In this document: in pieces, positions 50,449 through 60,978 of the stretch
How the letters are laid out: each line of letters starts with the position of its first letter
How positions within the stretch are numbered: position 1 is the stretch's first letter
DNA from: Serratia rubidaea
Lineage (GTDB): Bacteria; Pseudomonadota; Gammaproteobacteria; Enterobacterales; Enterobacteriaceae
Direction of reading: 5' to 3'
Assembly: GCA_901472405.1 (NCBI GenBank)
Contig: LR590463.1
Location: forward strand, 1,240,001-1,304,000
Length of the DNA stretch: 64,000 bases
Made by a program: the position numbers and the translations under genes
The notes under the pieces: generated by a model
The model's input: the letters and a program-made list of their open reading frames with translations, nothing else
The model's database searches: none
What the model was told of the DNA's origin: nothing

Positions 50449-51173
50449 ATGAATTTTTTGAGTACCAGCAACATCATGGTGCATATCCCGCTGGGGGCGG
50501 GGGTTACGATCTGTCCTGGATTGAGGCGATAGGCACGCTGTTCGGCCTGTTGTGCATCTGGTACGCCAGCCAGGAAAAAATCATCAACTATCTGTTCGGC
50601 CTGATCAACGTGACGCTGTTCGCGGTGATCTTTTTCCAGATCCAACTGTACGCCAGCCTACTGCTGCAGCTGTTTTTCTTCGGCGCCAATATCTATGGCT
50701 GGTATGCCTGGAGCCGCCAGACGGCGGATCGCCAGGCCGAGCTGCAGATTCGCTGGATGCCGCTGCCGAAGGCGCTGGGTTGGGGAGCGGCGTGCGTTGC
50801 GGGCATTCTGCTGATGACCTTTAACATCGACCGCGTCTTCGCCTGGCTGACGCAGGCGGCGGTGGCGGTGATGCAGGCGCTGGGGCTGCCGGTGGAGCCG
50901 CCGACGCTGCAGCCGGACGCTTTCCCGTTCTGGGATTCGACGATGATGGTGCTGTCGATCGTGGCGATGATTCTGATGACGCGCAAGTATGTGGAAAACT
51001 GGCTGCTCTGGGTGGTGATTGACGTCATCAGCGTGGCGATTTTTGCCTACCAGGGCGTATACGCCATGGCGCTGGAGTACGTCATTCTGACCCTGATTGC
51101 GCTGAACGGCTCCTGGCTGTGGATCCGCAGCGCGGCCGACAAAGGGTCACGGCCGCTCTCTTCTCATTCTTAA
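50449..51173 (+). CDS. pnuC: Nicotinamide riboside transporter (one-base deletion)
   Basis: A membrane protein of about 241 residues after correction. It starts MNFLSTSNIMVHIPLGAG. One G is missing in the run 50499-50503, after which the frame continues GYDLSWIEAIGTLFGLLC. Further on, FFFGANIYGWYAWSRQT and FPFWDSTMMVLSIVAMILM match PnuC. It imports nicotinamide riboside for NAD salvage and is probably cotranscribed with nadA under NadR control. Confidence 0.93.
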
Positions 51174-51210
51174 TCTTGTGGCTCCCGCGGATGGCGCGGG
51201 AGCACGCCCG

Positions 51211-52166
51211 TCAGTGGTGATGGCCCAGATGCGAGTGTGAATGTGTGTGCTCACTCGCTTCTGGCGCCCGGTTGATGCCGCAATCCGGCGTATCGCAGTG
51301 TTGATACTCCATCTGAATGGTCACGTGGCCGATCTGGTAATGCTTCAGCAGGTAAGCCTCGATGCGGCGCAGCAGGGCGTCGTGGTCATGCGGCGGCACC
51401 ACCTGCGCGTGCAGCGTCATTAATTTCTGTTCGCCGATCTGCCAGACGTGTACGTGGTGAATATTACGCACCTCGGCGATATTCAGGCACAAATCCTTCT
51501 GCAGTTTGTCGATGTCGATCTCCTGCGCGTACCCTCAAGCAGCTCGTGGAAGCTTTCTTTCAGCAGGCGCCAGGCGCTGCGCACCACCAGACAGGACACC
51601 AGCACCGACAAAATGGGGTCAATCGGCGTCCAGCCGGTGGTGAGGATCACAATGGCCGCGGCGATGGCGCCGACCGAGCCGAGCAAATCCCCCAGCACGT
51701 GCAGCGCCGCAGCGCGCACGTTGATATTCTTCTCGCCACCGCCGCGGTGCAGCAGCCAGAAGGCGAACAGGTTCGCCAGCAGGCCGGCGATAGCGATAAT
51801 CAGCATTGGCGTGCCCATTACCGGCTGCGGCTCGAAGAAGCGTCGGATGGCTTCCCACAGAATAAAGATGACGATCGCCAGCAGCGCCGCCGCGTTGAGG
51901 AATGCCGCCAGCGTGGTCAGCCGCAGATAGCCGAAGGTGTGGCGGGCGTTTGGTTTGCGCTGTGAAAAGTGCACCGCCATCAGCGCCACCAGCAGCGCGG
52001 CGGCGTCGGTCAGCATATGTCCCGCATCGGCCAGCAGCGCCAGCGAGCCGGACAGCAGGCCGCCGATGGCTTCGGCCACCATAAAGCCGGCGGTGACTAA
52101 AAAAGCAGTTAGCAGGCGTTTACTATTGCTGTCTTTCGGCAGGTGAACGTGTGGGGTTTCCGACAT
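51211..52166 (-). CDS. zitB: Zinc efflux transporter ZitB (one-base deletion)
   Basis: A cation diffusion facilitator of about 318 residues after correction. The membrane domain contains the zinc-site [21 protein letters not shown] (helix 2) and [12 protein letters not shown] (helix 5). The cytoplasmic domain has [17 protein letters not shown] His-rich tail ([12 protein letters not shown]) ends the protein. One base is missing near 51528-51531 ([17 protein letters not shown]). The tail of pnuC and zitB converge here, as in E. coli. Confidence 0.92.
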
Positions 52167-52192
52167 CTTATGTCCTTAATTTAACGTGATAC

Positions 52193-55100
52193 TTAATCAT
52201 TATCCGTCGGCGCGACGGCGTCCAGCTGGCTTAACAGCTGCGCTACGGCCGCGTCAATCTCAGTATAGGCCTCTGCGGCGAATTCTCCGCGTCTGGCGGC
52301 GTCGATGGCCTGCTGGCAGCGCTGCGCCGCTGCGCTGAGCTGCAGCATCAGCAGGCTGCCTTTGATGCGGTGCGCCGCCTGGCCAGCGCCTGCCAGTCCT
52401 GCCGCTGCTGCGCCTCCTGCAGCCGCTGACGGTCGGCCAGCAGGGTAGTGCGCAGCGTGGCGGCCAGCCGCTGTTGCATGGCTACATTATCGCCGCCGAG
52501 CGCTATCAGCTGATTTTTTAGGTCAGTAAGGGCTAACTGGGGCTGGCTAAAACCGGGATTTTTGGCTAAAACCTGTTCGATCGCCGTCAGGGCGATCGGC
52601 TTGGTGAGGAAATGGTCAATATTCAGCTGTCCGGCGGGGATGCGGGTAAACTCCTGCACGTCGGCGGAACACAGCACGATATGGCTGGCGGGCAGCCCGC
52701 GGCGCTGTTCATCTCGGCGGATCAGACGCGCCAGCGTCAGGCCGTCCGGACGCGGCATATTGTAGTCGATAAACAGCAGATCGAAAGGATGCCGGCGGTG
52801 GGTTAGCAGCAGCGGGTAGCCGCGTTCAAACAGCGTCGGCTGCAGGCCGAAATGACGCAGCTGGCGCTCCATCAGCAGCAGATTGGTCGGGTGGTCGTCA
52901 ATCAGCGCGACGCGCAGCGACGGCGTAAAGCGCAGCGCCGGCGCGGCATCCTGCGGCGACTGCGGAGCAGGCTGCGCCATTGGCGCCGGCAGCGTCACAT
53001 CCACCTGGGTGCCCACGCCCGGCTGCGAGCGCAGGGTAATCGCGCCGCCCATCTGTTCAACGATCTCTTTGCAGATTGACAGCCCCAGCCCGGTGCCCTG
53101 GACCGAAATACGCTGGGCGCCGCGCGCCCGGTAAAAGGGCTGGAACAGCTTATCCAGTTCATCGGCGGCGATGCCGCAGCCGCTGTCGGCGACGCTCAGA
53201 TGCAGCGTGCCATCCTGCGCTTGCCAGGCAAGCCCGACCTCCACATAGCCGCGGGTGGTAAATTTAATGGCGTTATTAATCAGGTTGTTGGCCACCTGAA
53301 GTAAACGCTCACCATCGATATTGACGGCGTCGGGCAAGCTCTCGTCGAGCTGTACGCTGAAGCTCAGCGCCTTGTTGCCGAGCAGCGGCCGGTACAGCGC
53401 CTGCAGATGCTGCCCCCACGGGCGCAGCGCCAGCGGCTTGGGCGCCAGGGTGAGCGAGCCGCTTTCCAGCTTGGCGTAGTCCTGCAGATCGTTCAGCAGA
53501 TTCAGCAGCGAGGCGGCGGAGCTATAAATCACCGGCAGCCCCGCCGGCGCCGGCGTTTTTTTCAGCTCCAGCTCCAACAGGCCGAGGATGGCGTGCATCG
53601 GCGTGCGCAGTTCATGGCTGACCGTCGCCAAAAATTTACTCTTCATGCGGTTTTCCGCTTCGGCCTGTTGCCGCGCCTGTTCAAGCTGGCGGCGCTCGCG
53701 CTGTTCACGGCGCTGTTGCCGGTAGCGACGCACAATCCACAGCAACAGCAGCAGGATAATCACCGCCAGCAGCGTCAGCAGCCAGGTGGTCTGCGGCGGC
53801 ATGCGGTTGTCATTCACCGCGTCGATCAGACTGCTGCGGTCGACAATCCACGCTTCACGCAGCGACTGCAGCGTCTCCGCCGGGATCTGCATCAGGTTCT
53901 TGTCCAGAATGCTGAGCAGCAGCGGCCGATCGGGGCGCACGCCAAAGGCGATGGGGTAGGCGATATTATTAGCGGGAAAGGCCAGTCGGATGGCGCCGGC
54001 ATAGCGTGAGAGCGCCAGGAAATTGGCGGAAATCACGTTATCCACCAACGCGTCGACCTGGCCGTTGGCCAGCGCGTCATACAGGCTTTTGGCATCGCTG
54101 AACGGCACCGCCCGATCGCCGGCGGGGATCAGGCTGCGGCCCAAATCGCCCTGCACAAAGCCGATACGCTTGCCCTGCAGCGCGGCCCAGCCGGAGACAT
54201 TTTCGGCGTAACGACCCACATAGACGCCCCATAACGCGCGGTGCAGCGGCATACTGGCGCTGTAGCGGGTTTTGGCGTCGGCGGTGAGCGGCAGTGCGGC
54301 GCGCATCAGCGCCTGGCCGCTGCTGACCAACGCATCGGCCTGTTCGGCGTTGGGCGCCCAGACCGGGGTGAACTGCAGGCCGCTGTTTTGGCCGATGGTG
54401 GTGAGAATATCAACCAGATAGCCGCGCGGCTGGCCGTCGGCGCCGCGGTAGACAAAGGGGAAGTTATTCTCAACGGCGGCATAGGGCACGCTGCGCTGCG
54501 CGGCGACCCAGCTTTTCTCCATCGGCGTCAGATCGGCGTTGCCGGTATCCAGATAGCTGGGGATCTTGTTGCTCCAGCGGCTCTGCAGGCTGTTCATCAG
54601 TTCCATCGGCGTCTCGGCGATGGCGTTATTCAGCATAGCGATCAGCCTGGCGTCGTTGCTGGCAAAGACGAACGACAGCGCGCCCAGGTTAACGCTGCTT
54701 TCCACCTGATACAGCTGCCCCAGCTGCAGCTGGTCGATAATAAAACTGGCGCTGGCCTCGTCGGCAATAAAGTAATCATCGCTGCCGTTCAGCAGGGCGT
54801 AGACCGCCTGGAAGTTATTATCATAGCGCTGTACCTGAGAGGTGATGCCGCGCAGCGCTGCGCCGGCCTGCATATCGGTCAGGGCGGTGACGGCGACGCG
54901 CGCCGTCGGTGAGTTGAGCATCACCGGCCGTTGATTGTTGCGGTCGCGCAATACCCGCAGGTTGCTGACGTAATAGGGTTGCGACAGCGGAAAACGGCCC
55001 GCGAGCGCGCGCTGCGGTATGCCATACAGCAGATCGACCTCGCCGCGCCGCAGCGCCTGCTGCAGCCGGGAGAGATCGGCGAAGCCGAGGACCTCAAAGC

Positions 55101-55365
55101 GGATGCCGGTCACCTGCTGTATATAGTCGAGATAGTCGGCGTTCAGCCCGTACAGATCGTCATCGACCAGAATGTTATAGGGGCTGGTGTTTTCGCTGAT
55201 AATGCCGACGCGCAGCGTTTTGCCGCGCCAGGGGTTTTTCTCCTGCGCCAGCAGCATGTCATTCGGCAGCGACAGGTTGCCCACCAGGTGATAGCGCGTC
55301 GGCTGTGCGGCCAGCGCCGAGGCGCACAGCGTCAGCAGGCTGAACAGCAGCAGCAGGCGTCTCAC
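52193..55365 (-). CDS. Hybrid sensor histidine kinase, EvgS/BvgS-like (one-base deletion)
   Basis: About 1057 residues after correction. A signal peptide (MRRLLLLFSLLTLCASALAA) precedes two periplasmic solute-binding-protein-like domains (about 45-260 and 280-515). One membrane helix (WLLTLLAVIILLLLLWIV) follows. Then come the H-box FLATVSHELRTPMHAILGL, ATPase boxes NNLINNAIKFTTRG and GTGLGLSICKEIV, a receiver with LLFIDYNMPRPDG and LTKPI, and a C-terminal phosphotransfer domain (AHRIKGSLLMLQ). One base is missing at about 52380, just before AHRIKGS. The ligand is unknown. The response regulator gene lies directly upstream. Confidence 0.9.
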
Positions 55366-55961
55366 GGCGTCAGCTCTTTAAACACCGCCGCCAGCTCCAG
55401 CAGATTGGCCGCGCCGGTTTTGCGCAGGATGTTTTTCTTGTGGGTGCTGACGGTTTTATTGCTGATATTCAGCATGTCGGCAATCTGCAGGTTGGACAGC
55501 CCTTTACTCAACAGGCCCAGCACCTGCAGCTCTTTGGCGGTCAGCTGCGGGCCGGCGCCATGATCCTCCTGCCCGCCGGCGGCCGGGAAGACGCGCTCTC
55601 CCTGCATCACCCGTTCAATGCACCGCACCAGCTGCTCCAGCGAGGCGCCCTTATGGACAAACCCGTTGGCGCCGGCCTGCTCGGCCAGGCGGGCGTACGG
55701 CGTCTCCTCTTGCGCGCTGTAGATGACGATACGCTGCTGCGGATAGTGGCGGCGGATCTTCTTCAACAGCTGCAGGCCGTCAACCTGCGGCAGGCCGATA
55801 TCCAGAATCAGCACCTCACAGCGGTGCTGGCCGAGCCAGGCGAGCGCCTGCGCATCGTCCGCCAGCGCGGTCAGGGAATAGGGATGGCCGGATTTTATCA
55901 GCGCCGCTTCCAGTGCGACATGAACCAACGGGTGATCGTCAACCAGCAGCAGGGAAAGCAT
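55362..55961 (-). CDS. NarL/EvgA-type response regulator
   Basis: A 199-residue response regulator. The receiver domain starts MLSLLLVDDHPLVHVAL, with the phosphorylated Asp in EVLILDIGLPQVDGLQ near residue 54 and the switch lysine in GFVHKGASLE. The C-terminal LuxR-type helix-turn-helix is LTAKELQVLGLLSKGLSN, then IADMLNISNKTVSTHKKNIL. It overlaps the kinase start by four bases and is the first gene of the pair. Domain layout is that of EvgA or BvgA. Targets are unknown. E. coli has ybgS in this location. Confidence 0.9.
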   Translation of the reverse strand: MLSLLLVDDHPLVHVALEAALIKSGHPYSLTALADDAQALAWLGQHRCEVLILDIGLPQVDGLQLLKKIRRHYPQQRIVIYSAQEETPYARLAEQAGANGFVHKGASLEQLVRCIERVMQGERVFPAAGGQEDHGAGPQLTAKELQVLGLLSKGLSNLQIADMLNISNKTVSTHKKNILRKTGAANLLELAAVFKELTP

Positions 55962-56171
55962 CGTTATGTTCGTCCATTGTCCATCAGGGGTCTGAGACTA
56001 GCATAGCGAAAAAGGAGCTTCTGCGCTGCCGTTATCTGACAGCACATTCTGCTGCCAAATCGGTGGTTAAAAGTCAGCAGGGCAAAGTGATTTACAGCGC
56101 CTGTCGCACAGGCTAGATTGGTTGGATCCGCGCATTGCGATATACCCTTCTTGATACCGAATGGAAAAGTT

Positions 56172-57227
56172 ATGAATTACCAAAACGACGATTTACGCAT
56201 TAAAGATATTAAGGAACTTTTACCGCCTGTGGCACTGCTGGAGAAGTTTCCGGCGACGGAGCAGGCGGCGGAGACGGTGTCATTGGCGCGCAACGCGATT
56301 CACAACATTCTCAAAGGCAGCGACGACCGCCTGCTGGTGGTGATCGGCCCTTGCTCTATTCACGATACGCGCGCCGCCAAGGAGTACGCGCAGCGTCTGC
56401 TGCAGCTGCGTCAGGAGCTGAACGGCGAACTGGAAGTGGTAATGCGCGTGTACTTTGAAAAGCCGCGCACCACCGTGGGCTGGAAAGGGTTGATCAACGA
56501 TCCGCTGATGGACAACAGCTTCCAGATTAACGAAGGCCTGCGCCTGGCGCGTAAGCTGCTGCTGGATATCAACGACAGCGGCCTGCCGGCGGCGGGTGAA
56601 TACCTGGATATGATCACGCCGCAGTATCTGGCGGATCTGATGAGCTGGGGCGCGATCGGCGCGCGCACCACCGAATCGCAGGTGCACCGCGAGCTGGCTT
56701 CCGGCCTCTCCTGCCCGGTGGGCTTTAAAAACGGCACCGACGGCACCATCAAGGTGGCGATCGACGCCATTAACGCCGCCGGCGCGGCGCACTGCTTCCT
56801 GTCGGTGACCAAGTGGGGCCATTCGGCGATTGTGAACACCAGCGGCAACGGCGACTGCCACATTATTCTGCGCGGCGGTAAAGAGCCGAACTACAGTGCG
56901 GAACACGTTAAAGCGGTGAAAGAGGGGCTGAGCAAAGCCGGCCTGCCGACCAATGTGATGATCGACTTCAGCCATGCCAACAGCAGCAAGCAGTTCAAGA
57001 AGCAGCTGGACGTCAGCGCCGACGTCTGCCGGCAGATTAGCGGCGGCGAAAAGGCGATTATCGGCGTGATGATTGAGAGCCACCTGGTGGAAGGCAACCA
57101 GAGCCTGGAAAGCGGTGAGCCGCTGGTGTACGGCAAGAGCGTCACCGACGGCTGCATCGGCTGGGAAGACACCGAAACCGTGCTGCGCGATCTGGCGGCG
57201 GCGGTGAAGGCGCGCCGCGGCCGTTAA
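56172..57227 (+). CDS. aroG: Phe-sensitive DAHP synthase
   Basis: A 351-residue type I DAHP synthase that condenses PEP and erythrose 4-phosphate at the entry to aromatic amino acid synthesis. The start MNYQNDDLRIKDIKELLPP matches E. coli AroG. Active-site blocks are GPCSIHD, YFEKPRTTVGWKG, RTTESQVHRELASGL and MIDFSHANSSKQ. It is identified as AroG rather than AroF or AroH by close match to the Phe-regulated enzyme. I saw no convincing TyrR box upstream. Confidence 0.95.
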   Translation: MNYQNDDLRIKDIKELLPPVALLEKFPATEQAAETVSLARNAIHNILKGSDDRLLVVIGPCSIHDTRAAKEYAQRLLQLRQELNGELEVVMRVYFEKPRTTVGWKGLINDPLMDNSFQINEGLRLARKLLLDINDSGLPAAGEYLDMITPQYLADLMSWGAIGARTTESQVHRELASGLSCPVGFKNGTDGTIKVAIDAINAAGAAHCFLSVTKWGHSAIVNTSGNGDCHIILRGGKEPNYSAEHVKAVKEGLSKAGLPTNVMIDFSHANSSKQFKKQLDVSADVCRQISGGEKAIIGVMIESHLVEGNQSLESGEPLVYGKSVTDGCIGWEDTETVLRDLAAAVKARRGR

Positions 57228-57245
57228 TCCCGCAGGCGGACGCAT

Positions 57246-57280
57246 AAAAAAAGCCCCCGGCGCAAACCGGGGGCTTTTTT
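57246..57280. terminator. Bidirectional terminator between aroG and gpmA
   Basis: Stem AAGCCCCCGG/CCGGGGGCTT with A run on the left and T run on the right, so it works for both converging genes. Confidence 0.95.
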
Positions 57281-57295
57281 ACCTCAGGGCGCTAA

Positions 57296-58048
57296 TTACT
57301 TCGCTTTGCCCTGGTTGGCTACCGCCGCGGCTTTAGCGGCGATTTCGTCCGCGTTGCCCAGGTAGTAGTGTTTGATCGGTTTCATGTTTTCGTCGAACTC
57401 ATACACCAGCGGCACGCCGGTCGGGATGTTCAGTTCGAGGATCTCATCTTCGCTCATGTTATCCAGGTATTTCACCAGCGCACGCAGGGAGTTGCCGTGG
57501 GCGGCGATGATCACACGCTCACCGCTCTTGACGCGCGGCAGGATCTCTTCGTTCCAGTAAGGGATAACGCGGTCGATGGTCAGCGCCAGGCTTTCGGTCA
57601 GCGGCAGCTCCTGCTCGCTCAGTGACGCGTAGCGTGGGTCGTGACCAGGGTAGCGCTCGTCATCTTTGGTCAGCTCCGGCGGGGTAACGGCGAAGCCGCG
57701 ACGCCACTGTTTCACCTGCTCGTCGCCGTATTTCTCAGCGGTTTCCGCCTTGTTCAGACCCTGCAGCGCCCCGTAGTGACGTTCGTTCAGTTTCCAGGAT
57801 TTTTCGGTCGGCAGCCAGGCCTGATCCAGCTCATCCAGGATGTTCCACAGGGTGTGGATAGCGCGCTTCAGTACGGAGGTGTAAGCGAAATCGAAATTGA
57901 AACCTTCATCTTTCAACAGTTTGCCTGCTGCTTTCGCTTCGGTGCGGCCTTTATCGGACAGGTCAACATCGTACCAACCGGTGAAGCGGTTTTCGTTGTT
58001 CCACTGGCTTTCGCCGTGGCGCACCAGAACCAGCTTAGTTACAGCCAT
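57296..58048 (-). CDS. gpmA: 2,3-bisphosphoglycerate-dependent phosphoglycerate mutase
   Basis: A 250-residue glycolytic mutase, as in E. coli. The phosphohistidine is in [12 protein letters not shown] (His-11). Other active-site residues are in [22 protein letters not shown] (Glu near 89) and [12 protein letters not shown] (His near 184). I chose ATG at 58048 (MAVTKLV) with AAGGAG upstream. The Fur box 32 bases upstream implies iron control, as in E. coli. Confidence 0.96.
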   Translation of the reverse strand: MAVTKLVLVRHGESQWNNENRFTGWYDVDLSDKGRTEAKAAGKLLKDEGFNFDFAYTSVLKRAIHTLWNILDELDQAWLPTEKSWKLNERHYGALQGLNKAETAEKYGDEQVKQWRRGFAVTPPELTKDDERYPGHDPRYASLSEQELPLTESLALTIDRVIPYWNEEILPRVKSGERVIIAAHGNSLRALVKYLDNMSEDEILELNIPTGVPLVYEFDENMKPIKHYYLGNADEIAAKAAAVANQGKAK

Positions 58049-58079
58049 GCTTAACTCCTTAATAATCTGACATTTCAAT

Positions 58080-58098
58080 GATAACGAAAATCATTATA
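58080..58098. promoter_or_regulatory. Fur box upstream of gpmA
   Basis: GATAACGAAAATCATTATA agrees at 16 of 19 positions with the Fur consensus GATAATGATAATCATTATC. It lies 32 bases before gpmA, which is Fur-regulated in E. coli. Confidence 0.75.
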
Positions 58099-58258
58099 TT
58101 GCCGCGGCCGGGGGCACGGCAATCGATAGTGCTTAACCATAGCCAATTTATTGCCGTTAAGTAAGGTCTGAAAGGATGAAAAAGCTGAATCGTTCAAGCG
58201 TGCGGGAAGTGCGGCGCGCGCGGGGAAAAATGCGGCGCGCCGTGGCAAAGGCCGGCGA

Positions 58259-58605
58259 TTAGGCGGCTTTTTTCAGACAGCTGCTCATAAAGGTTTTACG
58301 CGCGTCGCCCTTCAGGCTTTGCTTGGCGGCGTCGGCATTACAGCCTTTCATTTTCTGCTGCTGCGGGGTCAGCGCCTTACCGGCGGCCTGATGGCCTTCG
58401 GCTTTCAGGCAGGTGCTCATGAAGGTGGTACGATCGGCGCCCTTCAGCGATTTGGCAGAAGCCTGTTGATTACAGTCCGGTCATACGTTTTTGCTGGGCG
58501 GCCTGCGCCGGAGACGGGGCTTTTTTGGCCGGGGGCTTCTGCGGCCATCAGGTTGGCGCTCAGCAGCAAACCTGCCAGTAACGGAAGTGCAGTAATCAGT
58601 CGCAT
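58259..58605 (-). CDS. psiF: PsiF family repeat protein (two one-base insertions)
   Basis: After correction a 114-residue secreted protein: signal peptide MRLITALPLLAGLLLSANLM, ending near LMAAEA. Two copies of the PsiF repeat follow, each with the pattern Q-Q-x-M-x-x-C-N and LKG-D-x-R-x-x-FMS-x-CL. E. coli PsiF is phosphate-starvation inducible, of unknown function, and has the same two-repeat form. Insertions are at 58528-58535 (MAAEAP|AKKAPS) and 58477-58478 (QKRMT|DCNQQA). Without correction a stop appears early. No Pho box was identified. Confidence 0.85.
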
Positions 58606-58752
58606 AGGTGTTCCTTCAGCTATTAACCGGCCGGAATGGCCGAAAATTGTGACGCGGCAACAGGAGGTTGTGCTTATCACCGTAGGCTGATTTTAGTGTG
58701 CGTCCGGGTATAAAGGAAGGAAGCGGGCGGCAGGAAAAGGGTAAGCATTTAT

Positions 58753-58783
58753 AACAAAACTCCCCGCGCCGCCAGCGCGGGGA
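58753..58783 (-). terminator. Rho-independent terminator of the gal operon
   Basis: On the minus strand the stem TCCCCGCGC/GCGCGGGGA is followed by GTTTTGTT. It begins just after the galM stop codon. Confidence 0.8.
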
Positions 58784-58789
58784 CGCCGG

Positions 58790-59833
58790 TTAACGCGGAG
58801 AAAAGTGATAGCGGGTGATGCTGTGATAGCGTTGCCCGGCTGCAGCCAGCAGCTGGGCTGCGCCATTCCGGATGGTGCGGGCTGTCCGGCAGGTATTCGC
58901 TTTCCAGCGCCACGCCGGCGTAATCGGCGTAGCTGCCGCCGTCGCGCGCCGGCGTGCCGGCGAGATAATTGCCGCTGTACAGCTGCAGCGCCGGCGCGTT
59001 GGTGAAAACGCGCATTTCCAGCCGGCCGTCCGCAGACCACAGCTGCGCCGCCGGCGTGTCCAGCGTCTGGCAGTCGCGCTGCAGCAGATAGGCGTGATCG
59101 TACCCTTTAACCCGCTGCTGGTCGGCGTCGCGCAGCAGATCCTGCGCCAGCGTTTTCGGCCGGCGGAAGTCCATGCCGCTGCCGTCGACCGCGTTCAGCG
59201 GCGCACAGGGGATCCCCTGTTCATCGACCGGCAGATAATAATCCGCGCGCAGCTGCAGCGTCTGGCGGCGCGCGTCCTGCCCGGTGCCGTCCAGGTTGAA
59301 GTAGGCGTGGTTGGTCAGGTTGACCGGGCAGGGGCGGTCAACCTGCGCCTGATAGTCGATCTCCAGCTGGTGGTCGTCCGTCAGGCGGAAGCGGGCGCTG
59401 ACCTGCAGATTGCCGGGAAAGCCCTGATCGCCGTTGGGCGAGTGCAGCTGATAGGTCACCTGCTGCCGATCCTGCTGGGCGATGCGCCAGCGGCGGGCGT
59501 GGAATCCCTCCGGCCCGCCGTGCAGCTGGTGCGGCCCCTGATTGGCCAGCAGCGCCTGCGTACCGTCGTCCAGCGGCAGGCTGGCATCGGCGATGCGGTT
59601 GGCGTAGCGGCCACCGTGGCGCCCAGATAGGCGCTTTGGCGCAGATAGTCGGCCGGCGTGGCGCAGCCGAGCAGCACCTCACGCATTTCACCGTCGCCGA
59701 GCGGCAGACGCGCCGAGAGCCAGGTGGCGCCCCAGTCCATCAGCGTCACCGTCATTCCGCCGGCGTTGCGCAGGGTCGTCAGGGTAAACGGCCGGCCGTC
59801 CGGCGCGAGCTGTTGTTCCGTGGCGTTTAGCAT
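58790..59833 (-). CDS. galM: Aldose 1-epimerase (three one-base deletions)
   Basis: Galactose mutarotase, interconverting alpha and beta anomers, about 348 residues after correction (346 in E. coli). It starts [16 protein letters not shown]. The catalytic residues lie in [16 protein letters not shown] (His) and [18 protein letters not shown] (Glu). One base is missing at 59611-59612 ([14 protein letters not shown]), about 58861 ([13 protein letters not shown]), and about 58833 ([10 protein letters not shown]). The ATG overlaps the galK end by seven bases. Confidence 0.9.
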
Positions 59834-60978
59834 GAGCCGGCTCCTGCGGATGCGGTGCAGACGTAGAAGGTTTCCTGCAGGCCGCCGGAGCGCTGCGGGT
59901 ATTCCTGCCGCACCGCGGCGCGCACCGTCTCGACCAGCCGCTGCGGCATCAGTGCGACGATACAGCCGCCGAAGCCGCCGCCGGTCATGCGCACGCCGCC
60001 GTGTTCGCCGATCGCCGCTTTTACGATCTCCACCAGCGCGTCGATCGGCGGCACGGTAATTTCAAAGTCATCGCGCATGGAGATGTGCGACTCGGCCATC
60101 AGTTGACCCATGCGGGTTAAATCGCCGCTGGCCAGCGCATCGGCGGCGGCCTGGGTGCGGGCGTTTTCACTGATGATATGGCGAGCGCGTTTGGCGACTA
60201 ATGGGTCCATCTCATGCATACGTTCGTTGAACTGTTGCCAGCTGACGTCGCGCAGCGCCTTGACGCCAAAGAAGGCGGCGGCCTGTTCGCACTGCTGGCG
60301 GCGGGTGTTGTATTCACTGTCGACCAGGCCGCGCTTGACGTTGGAGTTGATGATCACCACCGCCACATCGTCCGGCAGCGGCACCGCGCGGGTTGCCAGC
60401 GAGCGGCAGTCGATCAGCAGCGCGTGATCCGGCTGACCGAGCGCGGAAATCAGCTGGTCCATAATGCCGCAGTTGCAGCCGACGAACTGGTTTTCGGCCT
60501 CCTGGCCGTTCAGCGCCAGCGCCACGCCGTCGAGCGGCAGCTGATACAGCATCTGCAGAGCCTGGCCGACGGCCACCTCCAGCGAGGCGGAGGAGCTGAG
60601 GCCGGCGCCCTGCGGCACGTTGCCGCTAATCACCAGATCGGCGCCGCCAAACTGGTCGTTGCGCTGCTGCAGGTGCTTCACCACGCCGCGGACGTAGTTG
60701 GCCCACTGTAATTGTTCATGCGGTACGATCGGCTGGTCGAGGTCAAACTGGTCTACCTGATGGTCATAATCGGCCGCCAGCACGCGAATCTGGCGATCGT
60801 CGCGCTTGGCAATGGCGATCACGGTCTGATAGTCGATGGCGCAGGGCAGCACGAAACCGTCGTTATAGTCGGTGTGCTCGCCAATCAGGTTGACGCGCCC
60901 CGGCGCCTGTACGGTAAGGGTCGGCGCGTAACCGAAATGCTGGGTAAAAACGTTCTGGGTCAGCGGTGGCAAACGCAT
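59827..60978 (-). CDS. galK: Galactokinase
   Basis: A 383-residue GHMP-family kinase that makes galactose 1-phosphate. The signature is [16 protein letters not shown] near residue 25, the phosphate loop is [15 protein letters not shown] near 125, and motif 3 is [14 protein letters not shown] near 340. It overlaps galT (TAATG) and galM, so the three form one operon. It is intact. Confidence 0.97.
   Translation of the reverse strand: MRLPPLTQNVFTQHFGYAPTLTVQAPGRVNLIGEHTDYNDGFVLPCAIDYQTVIAIAKRDDRQIRVLAADYDHQVDQFDLDQPIVPHEQLQWANYVRGVVKHLQQRNDQFGGADLVISGNVPQGAGLSSSASLEVAVGQALQMLYQLPLDGVALALNGQEAENQFVGCNCGIMDQLISALGQPDHALLIDCRSLATRAVPLPDDVAVVIINSNVKRGLVDSEYNTRRQQCEQAAAFFGVKALRDVSWQQFNERMHEMDPLVAKRARHIISENARTQAAADALASGDLTRMGQLMAESHISMRDDFEITVPPIDALVEIVKAAIGEHGGVRMTGGGFGGCIVALMPQRLVETVRAAVRQEYPQRSGGLQETFYVCTASAGAGSC

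Noticed and set aside
56030-56171. TyrR box before aroG
   Set aside because: GTGATTTACAGC resembles one half of a box only, and no TGTAAA-N6-TTTACA symmetry was found.
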